DNA of 5,929 bases from Planctomycetota bacterium (GTDB lineage: Bacteria; Planctomycetota; Brocadiia; SM23-32), in assembly GCA_018334735.1 (NCBI GenBank), contig JAGXLK010000181.1, positions 1-5,929 of the forward strand, written 5' to 3'. Below are positions 1 through 5,053 of the stretch, in pieces (position 1 is the first letter of the stretch; each line of letters begins with the position of its first letter). A model generated the notes under the pieces. The model worked only from the letters and a program-made list of their open reading frames with translations, did no database searches and was not told the DNA's origin. A program made the translations under genes and the position numbers.

Positions 1-1353
1 GCAAGATTCAAAAACATCGACCGTCAGACCCCGCTGCTACTGCCGCCTGATCTGAGGGACTGGGTGCCTGAAGACGATATGGTACACTTCGTCATCCGGG
101 CCGTCGAGGGGCTGCCGCGGGAGGCGTTCAAAATCAACCATCGCGGCACCGGCTCCGAGCAATATCCCCCCGGGATGATGCTGGCGCTGCTTATCTACTG
201 TTACGCCAATGGGACCTTCAGTTCGCGCCGTATCGAACGGGCGACCTACCGGGATGTGGCTGTGCGTTACCTGACAGGAAACACGCACCCGGACCACTCC
301 ACGATCTGCGCTTTCCGCTCCTCCAACGAGGAAGCGATAGCGGAGGCGTTCCTCCATGTGCTGAAACTGGCCCGGGAGATGGGGGTGTTGAAGGTAGGCA
401 CAATCAGCGTGGACGGGAGCCTGGTGGATGCCAACGCCAGCCGGTATAAGAACGTCTCTTATGAGCGCGCGCAAGAGCTGGAAGAGAAACTCCAGGAGGA
501 TATCGAGGAACTGTTGCGCAAAGCCGAGAAGGCAGACAAGGAGGGTGAGGACGACGGGCAAAAACTTCCGGAGCACATCAGCAGGCGCCAGAAGCTGCTG
601 GGCAAGATGCGGGAGGCCCAGCGGGAGCTGGAGGAGAAGGCCCGCCGGCGGGCCGAGCGGCAGCAGGAGGCTTACCAGGAGAAGCTGAGGGCACGTGAGG
701 AGCGGCCCAGCAGCCGGAAAGGCCCGATTCCCAAGCCGCCCAAGGAGACCCCGGAGCCCGACGATCAGGTCAATTTGACGGATCCTGACTCAAACATTAT
801 GCGCAAGAACCGGCGCAAGGAGTACCGCCAATCCTACAACGGGCAGGCGGCGGTCGATGCCGACGGGAGCCAGATGGTGTTGGCCACGGGGGTCAGCAGC
901 TCCTCAAGCGACAGAGGCCAGCTGGTGCCAACCGTGGAGGAGGTAAGCGAAAATCTGGAGAAGCCTGAGGCGGTGCTGGCCGACACCGGATACTGCAACG
1001 TAGCTGCTTTGAAGCAGCTGCAGGAGGAGGAAATCGAGCCTTATGTGTCGGTGGGGGCCGAGGAGAACCACACTGAGCGCGCTTATGAGTTTCGGCCGCA
1101 AAAAAAGGGTCGCAAAAAAAAGAACATCACCGACCCGGTGCTTCTGGACATGAAGGAGAAGCTGGAGAGCGAGGCGGGCCGGCGCATGTATGCGAAGCGA
1201 AAGATGACGGTGGAACCGGTTTTCGGAATAATCAAACACGTGATGGGATTCCGACAGTTTTTGCTGCGGGGGCTGGAGAAGGTGCGCTCCGAATGGCGCT
1301 TGGTGTGCCTCGCCTACAACGTAAAACGACTATTTAGGCTGGCTGAGGGCTAA
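1..1353 (+). CDS. IS1182-type DDE transposase, 5' end outside the window
   Basis: This is the transposase that cuts and joins the ends of its own insertion sequence. The frame is open from base 1 and begins ARFKNIDRQTPLLLPPDL, which is the usual opening of IS1182-type transposases just after the start Met. The GTG at 64 is therefore internal, and only a few codons are missing. Numbering from the first visible residue, a DUF772-like region spans about 43-125. The probable DDE triad is D138 (SVDGSLVDANASR), D328 (LADTGYCN) and E405 (MTVEPVFGIIKH). A charged, coiled-coil-like insert rich in Glu, Lys and Arg spans about 155-245 between the first two acidic residues, as is common in this group. 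The C-terminus ends at a normal TAA. There is no frameshift or internal stop, so it is likely functional if the missing start is intact. Family assignment comes from motif recall, not from a search. Confidence 0.93.
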   Translation, partial: ARFKNIDRQTPLLLPPDLRDWVPEDDMVHFVIRAVEGLPREAFKINHRGTGSEQYPPGMMLALLIYCYANGTFSSRRIERATYRDVAVRYLTGNTHPDHSTICAFRSSNEEAIAEAFLHVLKLAREMGVLKVGTISVDGSLVDANASRYKNVSYERAQELEEKLQEDIEELLRKAEKADKEGEDDGQKLPEHISRRQKLLGKMREAQRELEEKARRRAERQQEAYQEKLRAREERPSSRKGPIPKPPKETPEPDDQVNLTDPDSNIMRKNRRKEYRQSYNGQAAVDADGSQMVLATGVSSSSSDRGQLVPTVEEVSENLEKPEAVLADTGYCNVAALKQLQEEEIEPYVSVGAEENHTERAYEFRPQKKGRKKKNITDPVLLDMKEKLESEAGRRMYAKRKMTVEPVFGIIKHVMGFRQFLLRGLEKVRSEWRLVCLAYNVKRLFRLAEG

Positions 1354-1460
1354 AAACGGTCAGGGGTAAACAGACCTTTGCGAAAAATCGCCGACTCCGG
1401 GTGCCAAATCTGAATTTGTTTGGCAGAGCGCTGGCAAAGACCGCCCCGAACGGAAATGGG

Positions 1461-1482
1461 TCCCCCTAAGTCCGACAGACTC
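1461..1482 (+). repeat. candidate right terminal inverted repeat of the IS
   Basis: The 22-bp stretch starts TCCCCCTAAG and ends TCCGACAGACTC, and lies 107 bp after the transposase stop. It is proposed as the IS end for its position and its resemblance to remembered IS1182-type ends. It is followed directly by TTAA (1483-1486), a possible 4-bp target duplication. The other end is not available for comparison. Confidence 0.4.
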
Positions 1483-1507
1483 TTAAGCCCTCTGAGAGGC
1501 CCCTTAA
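1483..1507. repeat. nested palindrome beside the IS end
   Basis: An outer pair TTAAG (1483-1487) / CTTAA (1503-1507) encloses an inner pair CCTCT (1489-1493) / AGAGG (1495-1499) around a single G. It could fold as a hairpin with a small internal loop. There is no T-run, so it is not a classical terminator. It coincides with the outer tip of the left inverted-repeat arm and may have been the insertion target of the IS. Confidence 0.5.
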
Positions 1508-1554
1508 AATACGTAACGATATCCTGAGCAACGAGATGCGATCGTACGTCCCCT
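1487..1554 (+). repeat. left arm of a ~68-bp diverged inverted repeat
   Basis: This arm matches the reverse complement of 2276-2342 in three ordered blocks. The outer 13-mer GCCCTCTGAGAGG (1487-1499) is identical to its partner at 2330-2342. The TATCCTG block (1520-1526) is identical to its partner at 2310-2316. The inner 27-mer (1528-1554, ending GTACGTCCCCT) matches 2276-2302 at 24 of 27 positions. Spacings between blocks differ by 6 to 7 bases, but total arm lengths are nearly equal (68 versus 67). This is far beyond chance and indicates two diverged copies of one repeat facing each other. Confidence 0.8.
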
Positions 1555-1626
1555 CTTGCCAGTTCAGCTGGGCGGAGGTCCCGAGCACGCTACGGAAGAT
1601 GCGCTTATTCTGCTGTGAAATGGAAA

Positions 1627-1986
1627 ATGAGTAAGAGATTAAAATACGGTCTTGCAGGCATTGGTTTCAGTTTATTCTTCGGCATTTGGTGTTATTTCTC
1701 TATCCTTTGGGCTTACGATTCATTGGTAGTCTGGAAGATGCCGGGACGGTTTGGTACTGGCGAAATAGTTCTGTCGATCTCTTTTTTTGCTATGGCATTT
1801 GGTTTCGGTGTTGTGAGTCTGATATCTTTTGCCAGCACGATCCTTGAAATTGTAGGTAAACCTCTCAAGAGAGGGACGATGAGAAAGCGCGTTGCTAAAG
1901 GCGCATTTGTTTTGGGCATTGTGTTTGCTATCGCGGGTGCGGTCACGAAAGAAGTTATGGTTATTCTAATGGGTGGTAGGGGCTAA
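1627..1986 (+). CDS. small three-helix integral membrane protein, unknown function
   Basis: The 119-aa protein starts MSKRLKYG and has three strongly hydrophobic segments at about residues 8-30, 47-73 and 91-115. The last has K108 and E109 near its end. Basic loops (K3, R4, K6 at the N-terminus; K78-R88 between helices 2 and 3) suggest, by the positive-inside rule, that these parts face the cytoplasm. Aromatic residues (Trp, Phe, Tyr) cluster in helix 1. ATG 1627 is preferred over an in-frame GTG at 1615, although neither has a good ribosome binding site; GGAAG at 1594-1598 is too far away. The gene is visibly richer in A+T than the transposase. It sits alone between two inverted-repeat arms. 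I recognise no family; it is hypothetical but looks coding. Confidence 0.6.
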   Translation: MSKRLKYGLAGIGFSLFFGIWCYFSILWAYDSLVVWKMPGRFGTGEIVLSISFFAMAFGFGVVSLISFASTILEIVGKPLKRGTMRKRVAKGAFVLGIVFAIAGAVTKEVMVILMGGRG

Positions 1987-1992
1987 GCAGGT

Positions 1993-2015
1993 ACCAAAGG
2001 AGAACCCCTCTTGGT
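1993..2015 (+). terminator. hairpin just after the membrane-protein gene
   Basis: ACCAAAGG pairs with CCTCTTGGT, giving an 8-bp stem with one bulged C and a 6-nt loop. It starts 6 bases after the TAA of the membrane-protein gene. Position suits transcript end or stabilisation, but there is no following T-run, so intrinsic termination is doubtful. Confidence 0.3.
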
Positions 2016-2041
2016 TCCGTCCGCGAAAAGCTCCCCCCTCC

Positions 2042-2059
2042 GTTTGTCTGCAGACTAAC
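2042..2059. repeat. 18-bp near-perfect palindrome
   Basis: The core GTCTGCAGAC (2046-2055) is a perfect 10-bp palindrome. Flanking GTT and AAC extend it to 18 bp with one mismatched pair (2045/2056). It could be an operator for a dimeric regulator, but it lies downstream of the membrane gene and no nearby promoter or regulator gene supports that. Confidence 0.4.
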
Positions 2060-2275
2060 CCCTTTTGGGAAGTCTATTTCATCACATTTAGGGATTGCGT
2101 AGAGGCACATAAACAAGAAGTGTGCGCATTTGATAAGGCGATGGACTGGGCGTTCCTGATAGTAACTCAGGCCCCCCCTCCGCCAACTGTTGACAAAATA
2201 ATGTTGATCTGTGAAAAAGAGGTCTGTGTGAAAGGTAAGACGGTGGGAAAGCAAACTCCAAGTATAAGCAGATAA

Positions 2276-2342
2276 AGGGGACGTACCATCGCATGTCGCT
2301 GCAAAATAACAGGATACGACAATAGACACCCTCTCAGAGGGC
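2276..2342 (-). repeat. right arm of the diverged inverted repeat
   Basis: This arm is the partner of 1487-1554. It reads AGGGGACGTAC at its inner end and CCTCTCAGAGGGC at its outer end. The inner 27-mer differs from the left arm at three positions. The AAAGGGGACGTACC motif is of a kind I recall beside Y1-type transposase genes, which fits the relic frame downstream, but that association is from memory only. Confidence 0.8.
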
Positions 2343-2435
2343 CTTACATCCGTTTTTCGGGGGGTGTTTTCGGATTCTAAACGGCTCCGAGCCCCTTGCG
2401 GCGGCCGAAGCCTTGCCCTATGATTGCCGGTGATC
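2343..2435. other. short non-coding spacer with small inverted repeats
   Basis: This spacer lies between the right repeat arm and the relic transposase frame. It contains CCGTTT/AAACGG (2350-2355 and 2379-2384) and the compact palindrome GGCTC-C-GAGCC (2383-2393). Short palindromes are usual beside REP-associated transposases, but these are too short to interpret alone. Confidence 0.3.
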
Positions 2436-2543
2436 ATGCCAGAACACAGCCGAGTCATATTGCCCGGATACACCTACAGGGATTCGCTGCGGAGGGAGCC
2501 GAGGGACTGCTTGAACGTGTCCATAACGGAAATCCCCCAATAG
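2436..2543 (+). pseudogene. possible relic of a REP-associated (Y1/HUH) transposase N-terminus
   Basis: The 35-codon frame begins MPEHSRVILPGYTYRDSLRR. Full-length REP-associated tyrosine transposases typically open with a similar MPR.SR..LPG..YHV pattern. After TYR the similarity is lost, and a TAG stops the frame at 2541-2543. The HUH motif and catalytic Tyr, which come later in full-length proteins, are absent, so this would be a truncated, inactive remnant. Support comes from the repeat arm with a GGGGACGTACC motif 94 bp upstream. The match covers only about 14 residues, so chance resemblance is possible. Confidence 0.35.
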
Positions 2544-2753
2544 TACGCCCGCTGGGTAACAGTATCCAGAAAAACAGTATCGTCAAATCCGGGAATAAAG
2601 ACCCGGAAAGCGGGATTTAGGCCTTGATTTCATGTCTTGAAAGGGGTAACTTGTTCGTAACGCGTAATTAAGGTTAAAAGTGCCTGTTGGGCGTTATGAG
2701 CTTTACTATTGGCAAGTCAAATTAAGTTGTTTAACTCAACCAGTGCGGAAGAT
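2544..2753. other. gene-free interval before the lipoprotein gene
   Basis: No convincing gene is seen. A TTG-started frame (2396-2620) gives a low-complexity translation with no ribosome binding site. The interval holds a hairpin with stem TCCGGG/CCCGGA (2588-2593 and 2602-2607, 8-nt loop) and the GTTGGGC core at 2686-2692. The part after that core is AT-rich and probably carries the lipoprotein promoter. TTGGCA at 2709-2714 is a fair -35 box, but no clear -10 follows at the right distance. Confidence 0.45.
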
Positions 2754-2758
2754 GGGAG
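2754..2758 (+). promoter_or_regulatory. ribosome binding site that decides the lipoprotein start
   Basis: GGGAG lies directly against an ATG at 2759 (no spacer) but 6 bases before the in-frame ATG at 2765. The second gives normal spacing and a more typical signal peptide start (MKKLK), so 2765 is preferred. Confidence 0.6.
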
Positions 2759-2764
2759 ATGTCT

Positions 2765-3142
2765 ATGAAAAAGTTAAAAATAGTGTCTGGCATTGTCATT
2801 AGCACGTGTCTCATGGCGTTGGGGGGATGCACAAGCAAACCGACTAAACCGACTACAGCTGATCTTATGAAGCAGCATGCGACTGACCTCCAATCTGATG
2901 TGAATCTGAGGAACCAGCTCGCGAAAGAGTGGGAGAGAGCTCAGGACCTGATTGCGAGGGGTCAAAAGCGCGTTAAGAATGGAGAAAAACGTGTCAAAGC
3001 GGCAGAGCGTGACCTTAAAAGGGCCCAAGAGGATATTGAACGCGGGGAACGTGAAATTGCCGAAGGGCAGAAACTGGTAAATGAAAGCGAAAGGAAATTC
3101 CGGGAGAATTTCCCAGATCTCGAAATCAAGGTGGCCGAGTAA
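2765..3142 (+). CDS. small lipoprotein with eight-heptad helical domain
   Basis: The 125-aa precursor has a lipoprotein signal: basic MKKLK, a hydrophobic stretch (residues 6-18), then lipobox LGGC with the lipidated Cys at 22. Thr follows the Cys, so outer-membrane sorting is expected if the host is diderm. Residues 25-31 form a Pro/Thr/Lys linker. Residues 59-114 are eight uninterrupted heptads: position 1 is always Ala, Gly or Ser, position 2 is Gln or Glu, and position 5 is Val, Ile, Leu or Phe. The rest is charged (for example GQKRVKN, GEKRVKA, GEREIAE). This predicts a long, tightly packed coiled coil in the periplasm, similar in principle to Lpp, though no Lpp-like C-terminal Lys is present; it ends EIKVAE. 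The partner and role are unknown. It may lie in a relic gene cassette. Confidence 0.85.
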   Translation: MKKLKIVSGIVISTCLMALGGCTSKPTKPTTADLMKQHATDLQSDVNLRNQLAKEWERAQDLIARGQKRVKNGEKRVKAAERDLKRAQEDIERGEREIAEGQKLVNESERKFRENFPDLEIKVAE

Positions 3143-3146
3143 GGCT

Positions 3147-3153
3147 GCCCAAC
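3147..3153 (+). other. attC-like RYYYAAC core after the lipoprotein gene
   Basis: GCCCAAC lies 4 bases beyond the lipoprotein TAA and is the exact complement of the GTTGGGC core at 2686-2692. The sequence after it (ACCGGTTGCCGTTGCC) runs straight into the Trp-rich frame, with no second half of an attC. It could mark where a deletion fused a cassette end to the middle of another gene. Confidence 0.35.
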
Positions 3154-3159
3154 AACCGG

Positions 3160-3879
3160 TTGCCGTTGCCCGCCGACTATTTTCTGACTGGTTGCGGGTG
3201 GTGGAACCACAATTTCGGCTGGACGGGTGACAACCTGTGGCTGTATTGGTCTCCGAATGCGTCCGATCCAAATAGGGATTGCAAACTCACCACATTTGCC
3301 ACACTTGCTGACTATGCAGAAGCTCCCAGTATCTGGGCTCTTCCCACCGATGACGAAGGTGGCTGGCCCCACTTTGCCGATGGTTGGCAGGGGTCATACC
3401 ATGATCGAGCCCAGGGAGGTACCTGCAGCGAGGAAATCGGGAGCCATAGCTGCTGGGCCAGTCCTGACGCTATTGACGGCCAGCACTGCGAAGGATAGTC
3501 TGTCAGTTACGATATTGCTCACACCCATTATCACACCCTCGATCCAAGCACGCCGACCGAATGGTACGAGCTGGGACTGACAGTCGATGGTTGGCAGAGG
3601 AATACATACTCCACAGCTCCGTCGAATGATATGAATACCCCTGATGGGATTCTTTTCGGGACGGATTGGCCTGAGATGGAGAATTGTATGAATGGTGTGC
3701 CGGCCAACTACAGGGTGCATACGACCGCCCGGTCAAACGGCGAAGCAAGGGTTTTTCACCTGATACTTCCGGAAGGAGAGGGCCCCAACTATCTTTCCCG
3801 GATTACAAACCAGCAGGGCTGGAATGAGCTTCTAATGTGGGAGAAGGGGAGTTATCCGGGTTATCCTTTACCCTGGTAA
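3160..3879 (+). pseudogene. Trp/Cys-rich protein gene, 5'-truncated and interrupted by an amber codon
   Basis: One frame runs for 239 codons with a single in-frame TAG at 3496-3498. The two halves (112 and 126 codons) share the same character: 9 and 6 Trp, abundant Asp, His and Tyr, few Lys. DGWQ occurs in both halves with identical 12-base coding (3379-3390 and 3586-3597, 69 codons apart). The first half also has five Cys. This continuity argues for one ancestral gene. There is no ATG, no ribosome binding site and no signal peptide; the nominal TTG at 3160 is not credible, so the 5' end is probably lost, perhaps at the cassette-like junction near 3153. The composition suggests an extracytoplasmic or sugar-binding-like protein, but I recognise no family. 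Amber read-through (suppressor or pyrrolysine) is possible but unsupported. The end overlaps the opposing TPR gene by 19 bp. Confidence 0.6.
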
Positions 3880-4487
3880 ATATTATGGAGGAGATCGTTT
3901 TTCCCGGTATGTGTTCTCCCGGATTTTACGGATAATTGCGGGCTGCTGTTGCCCAATCGGACGTTGCTGCTGATCAGATCCGCTCGTCGAGCCAGGTTGG
4001 GAAGATTCCGTTGCATACAAAGGTCGCAAAGTTCTTCTACATTGCTCCCATCGGCAAATAGCTCTTCCCACATCCGATCAATTTCAGCGTTCGTTTCATC
4101 CTCAAGTTCATGGTTTAAACGCGCAATTTCCCCCGACATTCCGTCAGGCAAACCCGGCACAAGCTGAAGCGATTGCGCGTACTGGAGGACTCGTTTACTG
4201 TAACTCCTTGCGCCGGCGGTTGTGTAAGCACTGGTTATCAGGAGCAGGGCGCGAGAAACACCTTTTCGAATTATCTCCGTATTGCTCAGGTGCTCGAATG
4301 CCTCCGAATCGCGCACGCAGCGCAGGTAGGTTCTCGCCTGTTGCGTTGCCTCATCAAACTTACCATCTTCGGCCAATATCGTGCCCAGAAAGACCCGAAT
4401 GGGGTGAAGTGAACCTGGATATTTCTGGATAAACTTTTCCAAAAGGTGCCGGGCTTCATTTCCATGCTTTCTTTCTCTAATGGCCAT
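3861..4487 (-). CDS. TPR-like repeat protein
   Basis: The 208-aa soluble protein begins MAIRERKHGNEARHLLEKF. Residues 28-60 (HPIRVFLGTILAEDGKFDEA) match a tetratricopeptide repeat: Leu/Gly in helix A, Gly-Lys-Phe-Asp-Glu-Ala at the turn and start of helix B. Residues 1-26 look like the second helix of a preceding repeat, ending in the characteristic KYPG. Residues about 78-116 may be a further, degenerate repeat. TPRs are protein-interaction scaffolds. Because the protein opens mid-repeat, and the frame is closed by a stop six codons before the ATG, the gene may have lost its 5' part. GGGAG lies only one base from the ATG, poor for initiation. The C-terminal 35 residues are Ser/Gly/Asn-rich and probably disordered. 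It may be co-transcribed with the ORF ending at 4568. Confidence 0.6.
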   Translation of the reverse strand: MAIRERKHGNEARHLLEKFIQKYPGSLHPIRVFLGTILAEDGKFDEATQQARTYLRCVRDSEAFEHLSNTEIIRKGVSRALLLITSAYTTAGARSYSKRVLQYAQSLQLVPGLPDGMSGEIARLNHELEDETNAEIDRMWEELFADGSNVEELCDLCMQRNLPNLARRADLISSNVRLGNSSPQLSVKSGRTHTGKNDLLHNIYQGKG

Positions 4488-4567
4488 ACTCCCATTGCGA
4501 AAATATTACCTATCTACTTTTCAAGAATCAAGGCCTTTTTGAGATTGCCGAACCTCTTTCAGGTGGG
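4488..4567. other. short spacer between two minus-strand ORFs
   Basis: This is an 80-bp AT-rich gap. I see no hairpin terminator and no clear promoter. It could hold the lost beginning of the TPR gene, since a stop closes that frame only a few codons upstream of the ATG. Confidence 0.35.
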
Positions 4568-4909
4568 TTATCTCCCAGGGAATACTTCCAGAAGATGACT
4601 GCGGATTTCATCTTTTTGGATCTCTTTTACGAGCCGGTGTGATCCTGCATCTACGGCAAATTTCGTAATTCCCGTCAGCTCACCGTTTTCATACGGTTTT
4701 TGTATCCAATATCGGTGTCCAGCAGGATTTTGTTCGTCATCGGTTTTTGTCAGTCCGTAATTCAAATTCCGCCTGTGATGCCCGATGAAAGCTATATCAA
4801 TGGACTTTTTGCAACGATGAATATTCTTCACTGTCCGTTGCACGCGACCACTTTTAATGGAAACGAGACGGCTAAGCAAGTCTTGGATGACAGAAGCTGC
4901 CGTTGACAT
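4568..4909 (-). CDS. hypothetical 113-aa protein
   Basis: The frame gives a polar, soluble-looking protein. The N-terminal 35 residues are basic and helix-prone (MSTAASVIQDLLSRL, then KSGRVQRTVKN). The rest is mixed, with GHRYWIQKPYENGELTG and ITKFAVDAGSHRLVKEI. The latter pair looks like beta strands around a turn, which faintly recalls PepSY-like or other small alpha/beta folds, but I cannot assign a family. There is no signal peptide or membrane segment. No Shine-Dalgarno sequence precedes the ATG (ACTTTA), which lowers confidence. It is on the same strand as, and 80 bp upstream of, the TPR-like gene. An overlapping plus frame (4700-4906) reads worse. Confidence 0.42.
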   Translation of the reverse strand: MSTAASVIQDLLSRLVSIKSGRVQRTVKNIHRCKKSIDIAFIGHHRRNLNYGLTKTDDEQNPAGHRYWIQKPYENGELTGITKFAVDAGSHRLVKEIQKDEIRSHLLEVFPGR

Positions 4910-5015
4910 TAAAGTTTGACCGGGTTACGGTACTTACAATGAGTGTCATGATCTTCACGTGAAGTCCAAGGTTTTGCGTCGTTCCAAATCAAACACGGCC
5001 AATCGACTGAAAGGC

Positions 5016-5031
5016 GTTAGTGAGCGCTAAC
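5016..5031. promoter_or_regulatory. inverted repeat upstream of mntA, possible operator
   Basis: GTTAG (5016-5020) and CTAAC (5027-5031) form a 5-bp inverted repeat around TGAGCG, ending 22 bases before the mntA ATG. Toxin-antitoxin operons are often autoregulated, so an operator here is reasonable, but the arms are short. Elsewhere in 4910-5042 I see no clear promoter; TTGACC (4916) and TACAAT (4935) are only 13 bases apart. Confidence 0.25.
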
Positions 5032-5042
5032 TGAACGGTTCC

Positions 5043-5048
5043 GAGGTG
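5043..5048 (+). promoter_or_regulatory. ribosome binding site of mntA
   Basis: GAGGTG lies 5 bases before ATG 5054. It overlaps or abuts the in-frame GTG codons at 5048 and 5051, so it selects 5054 as the start. Confidence 0.6.
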
Positions 5049-5053
5049 TGGTG

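Larger units (their letters stand above)
1..1482 (+). mobile_element. IS1182-like insertion sequence, left end missing
   Basis: The element consists of the transposase gene plus about 130 bp of 3' non-coding DNA. Its right boundary is inferred near 1482. The stretch ending AAGTCCGACAGACTC (1468-1482) resembles, from memory, ends of IS1182-type elements. Independently, the homology of the flanking inverted repeat (1487-1554 versus 2276-2342) stops just inside this point, as expected if foreign DNA begins there. The left terminal repeat and the matching target duplication lie outside the window, so the boundary cannot be proven here. The 1354-1460 stretch has no gene; it holds only a weak 4-bp hairpin (GCGA/TCGC at 1380-1391). 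Confidence 0.6.
1987..2275. other. non-coding stretch inside the repeat-bounded unit
   Basis: No convincing gene is seen. One plus frame (1973-2275) and one minus frame (2473-1961) are open, but their translations show irregular composition, no recognisable domain and no ribosome binding site. The stretch contains the hairpin at 1993-2015, a near-perfect palindrome at 2042-2059 and several pyrimidine-rich C-runs. Confidence 0.5.
1487..2342 (+). mobile_element. candidate repeat-bounded (MITE/REP-type) element carrying one membrane-protein gene
   Basis: Two diverged inverted repeats of about 68 bp bound an 856-bp unit whose only credible gene is the membrane protein at 1627-1986. No transposase is encoded inside. 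The inner end of each arm carries GGGGACGTAC read outward. I associate this motif from memory with non-coding repeats near Y1/HUH (REP-associated) transposases, and a possible relic of such a gene lies 94 bp outside the right arm. The unit could be a non-autonomous element with cargo, or simply two REP-like repeats that happen to flank a gene. No target duplication can be seen, because the left flank is occupied by the IS. Confidence 0.4.
2687..3153 (+). mobile_element. possible relic integron-type gene cassette
   Basis: The unit begins with the core GTTGGGC (2686-2692, fits GTTRRRY) and ends with GCCCAAC (3147-3153, fits RYYYAAC), placed 4 bases after the lipoprotein stop. A cassette's left core and the first core of its own attC should be complementary, and these two are exact complements. 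A single short gene with the attC starting right after its stop is typical cassette layout. However, no GTTRRRY closes the attC downstream, no RYYYAAC partner lies before 2686, and no integrase is in the window. It may be a decayed cassette or coincidence. Confidence 0.35.

Noticed and set aside
64..66. GTG as the transposase start
   Set aside because: The upstream frame is open to base 1 and encodes the conserved family opening, so the true start is outside the window.
1100..1122. Two A AAA AAG slippery heptamers in the zero frame of the transposase (1101-1107 and 1116-1122)
   Set aside because: The zero frame continues to a complete IS1182-type C-terminus with the catalytic Glu, so no frameshift is needed; the stretch simply encodes a Lys-rich segment.
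2190..2195. Perfect TTGACA -35 box
   Set aside because: No -10-like hexamer lies 15-19 bases downstream (GAAAAA at the best spacing), and no gene follows.
1973..2275. 100-codon plus-strand frame overlapping the end of the membrane-protein gene
   Set aside because: The translation runs through homopolymeric C-tracts, has no recognisable fold and no start signal.
1961..2473. 170-codon minus-strand frame
   Set aside because: It overlaps the right repeat arm, has irregular composition with many Ser, Arg and Cys, and shows no domain or ribosome binding site.
2396..2620. 74-codon TTG-started frame across the relic transposase
   Set aside because: It has no ribosome binding site, and the ATG-started frame at 2436 in another phase gives the more meaningful N-terminus.
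2774..3271. 165-codon minus-strand frame opposite the lipoprotein
   Set aside because: It is the antisense shadow of a gene with clear signal peptide, lipobox and heptads.
4700..4906. 68-codon plus-strand frame opposite the 113-aa ORF
   Set aside because: It is shorter, lacks a start signal and has less protein-like composition than the minus-strand frame.
4916..4940. TTGACC and TACAAT as a promoter for mntA
   Set aside because: The spacer is only 13 bases, too short for a normal sigma-70 promoter.
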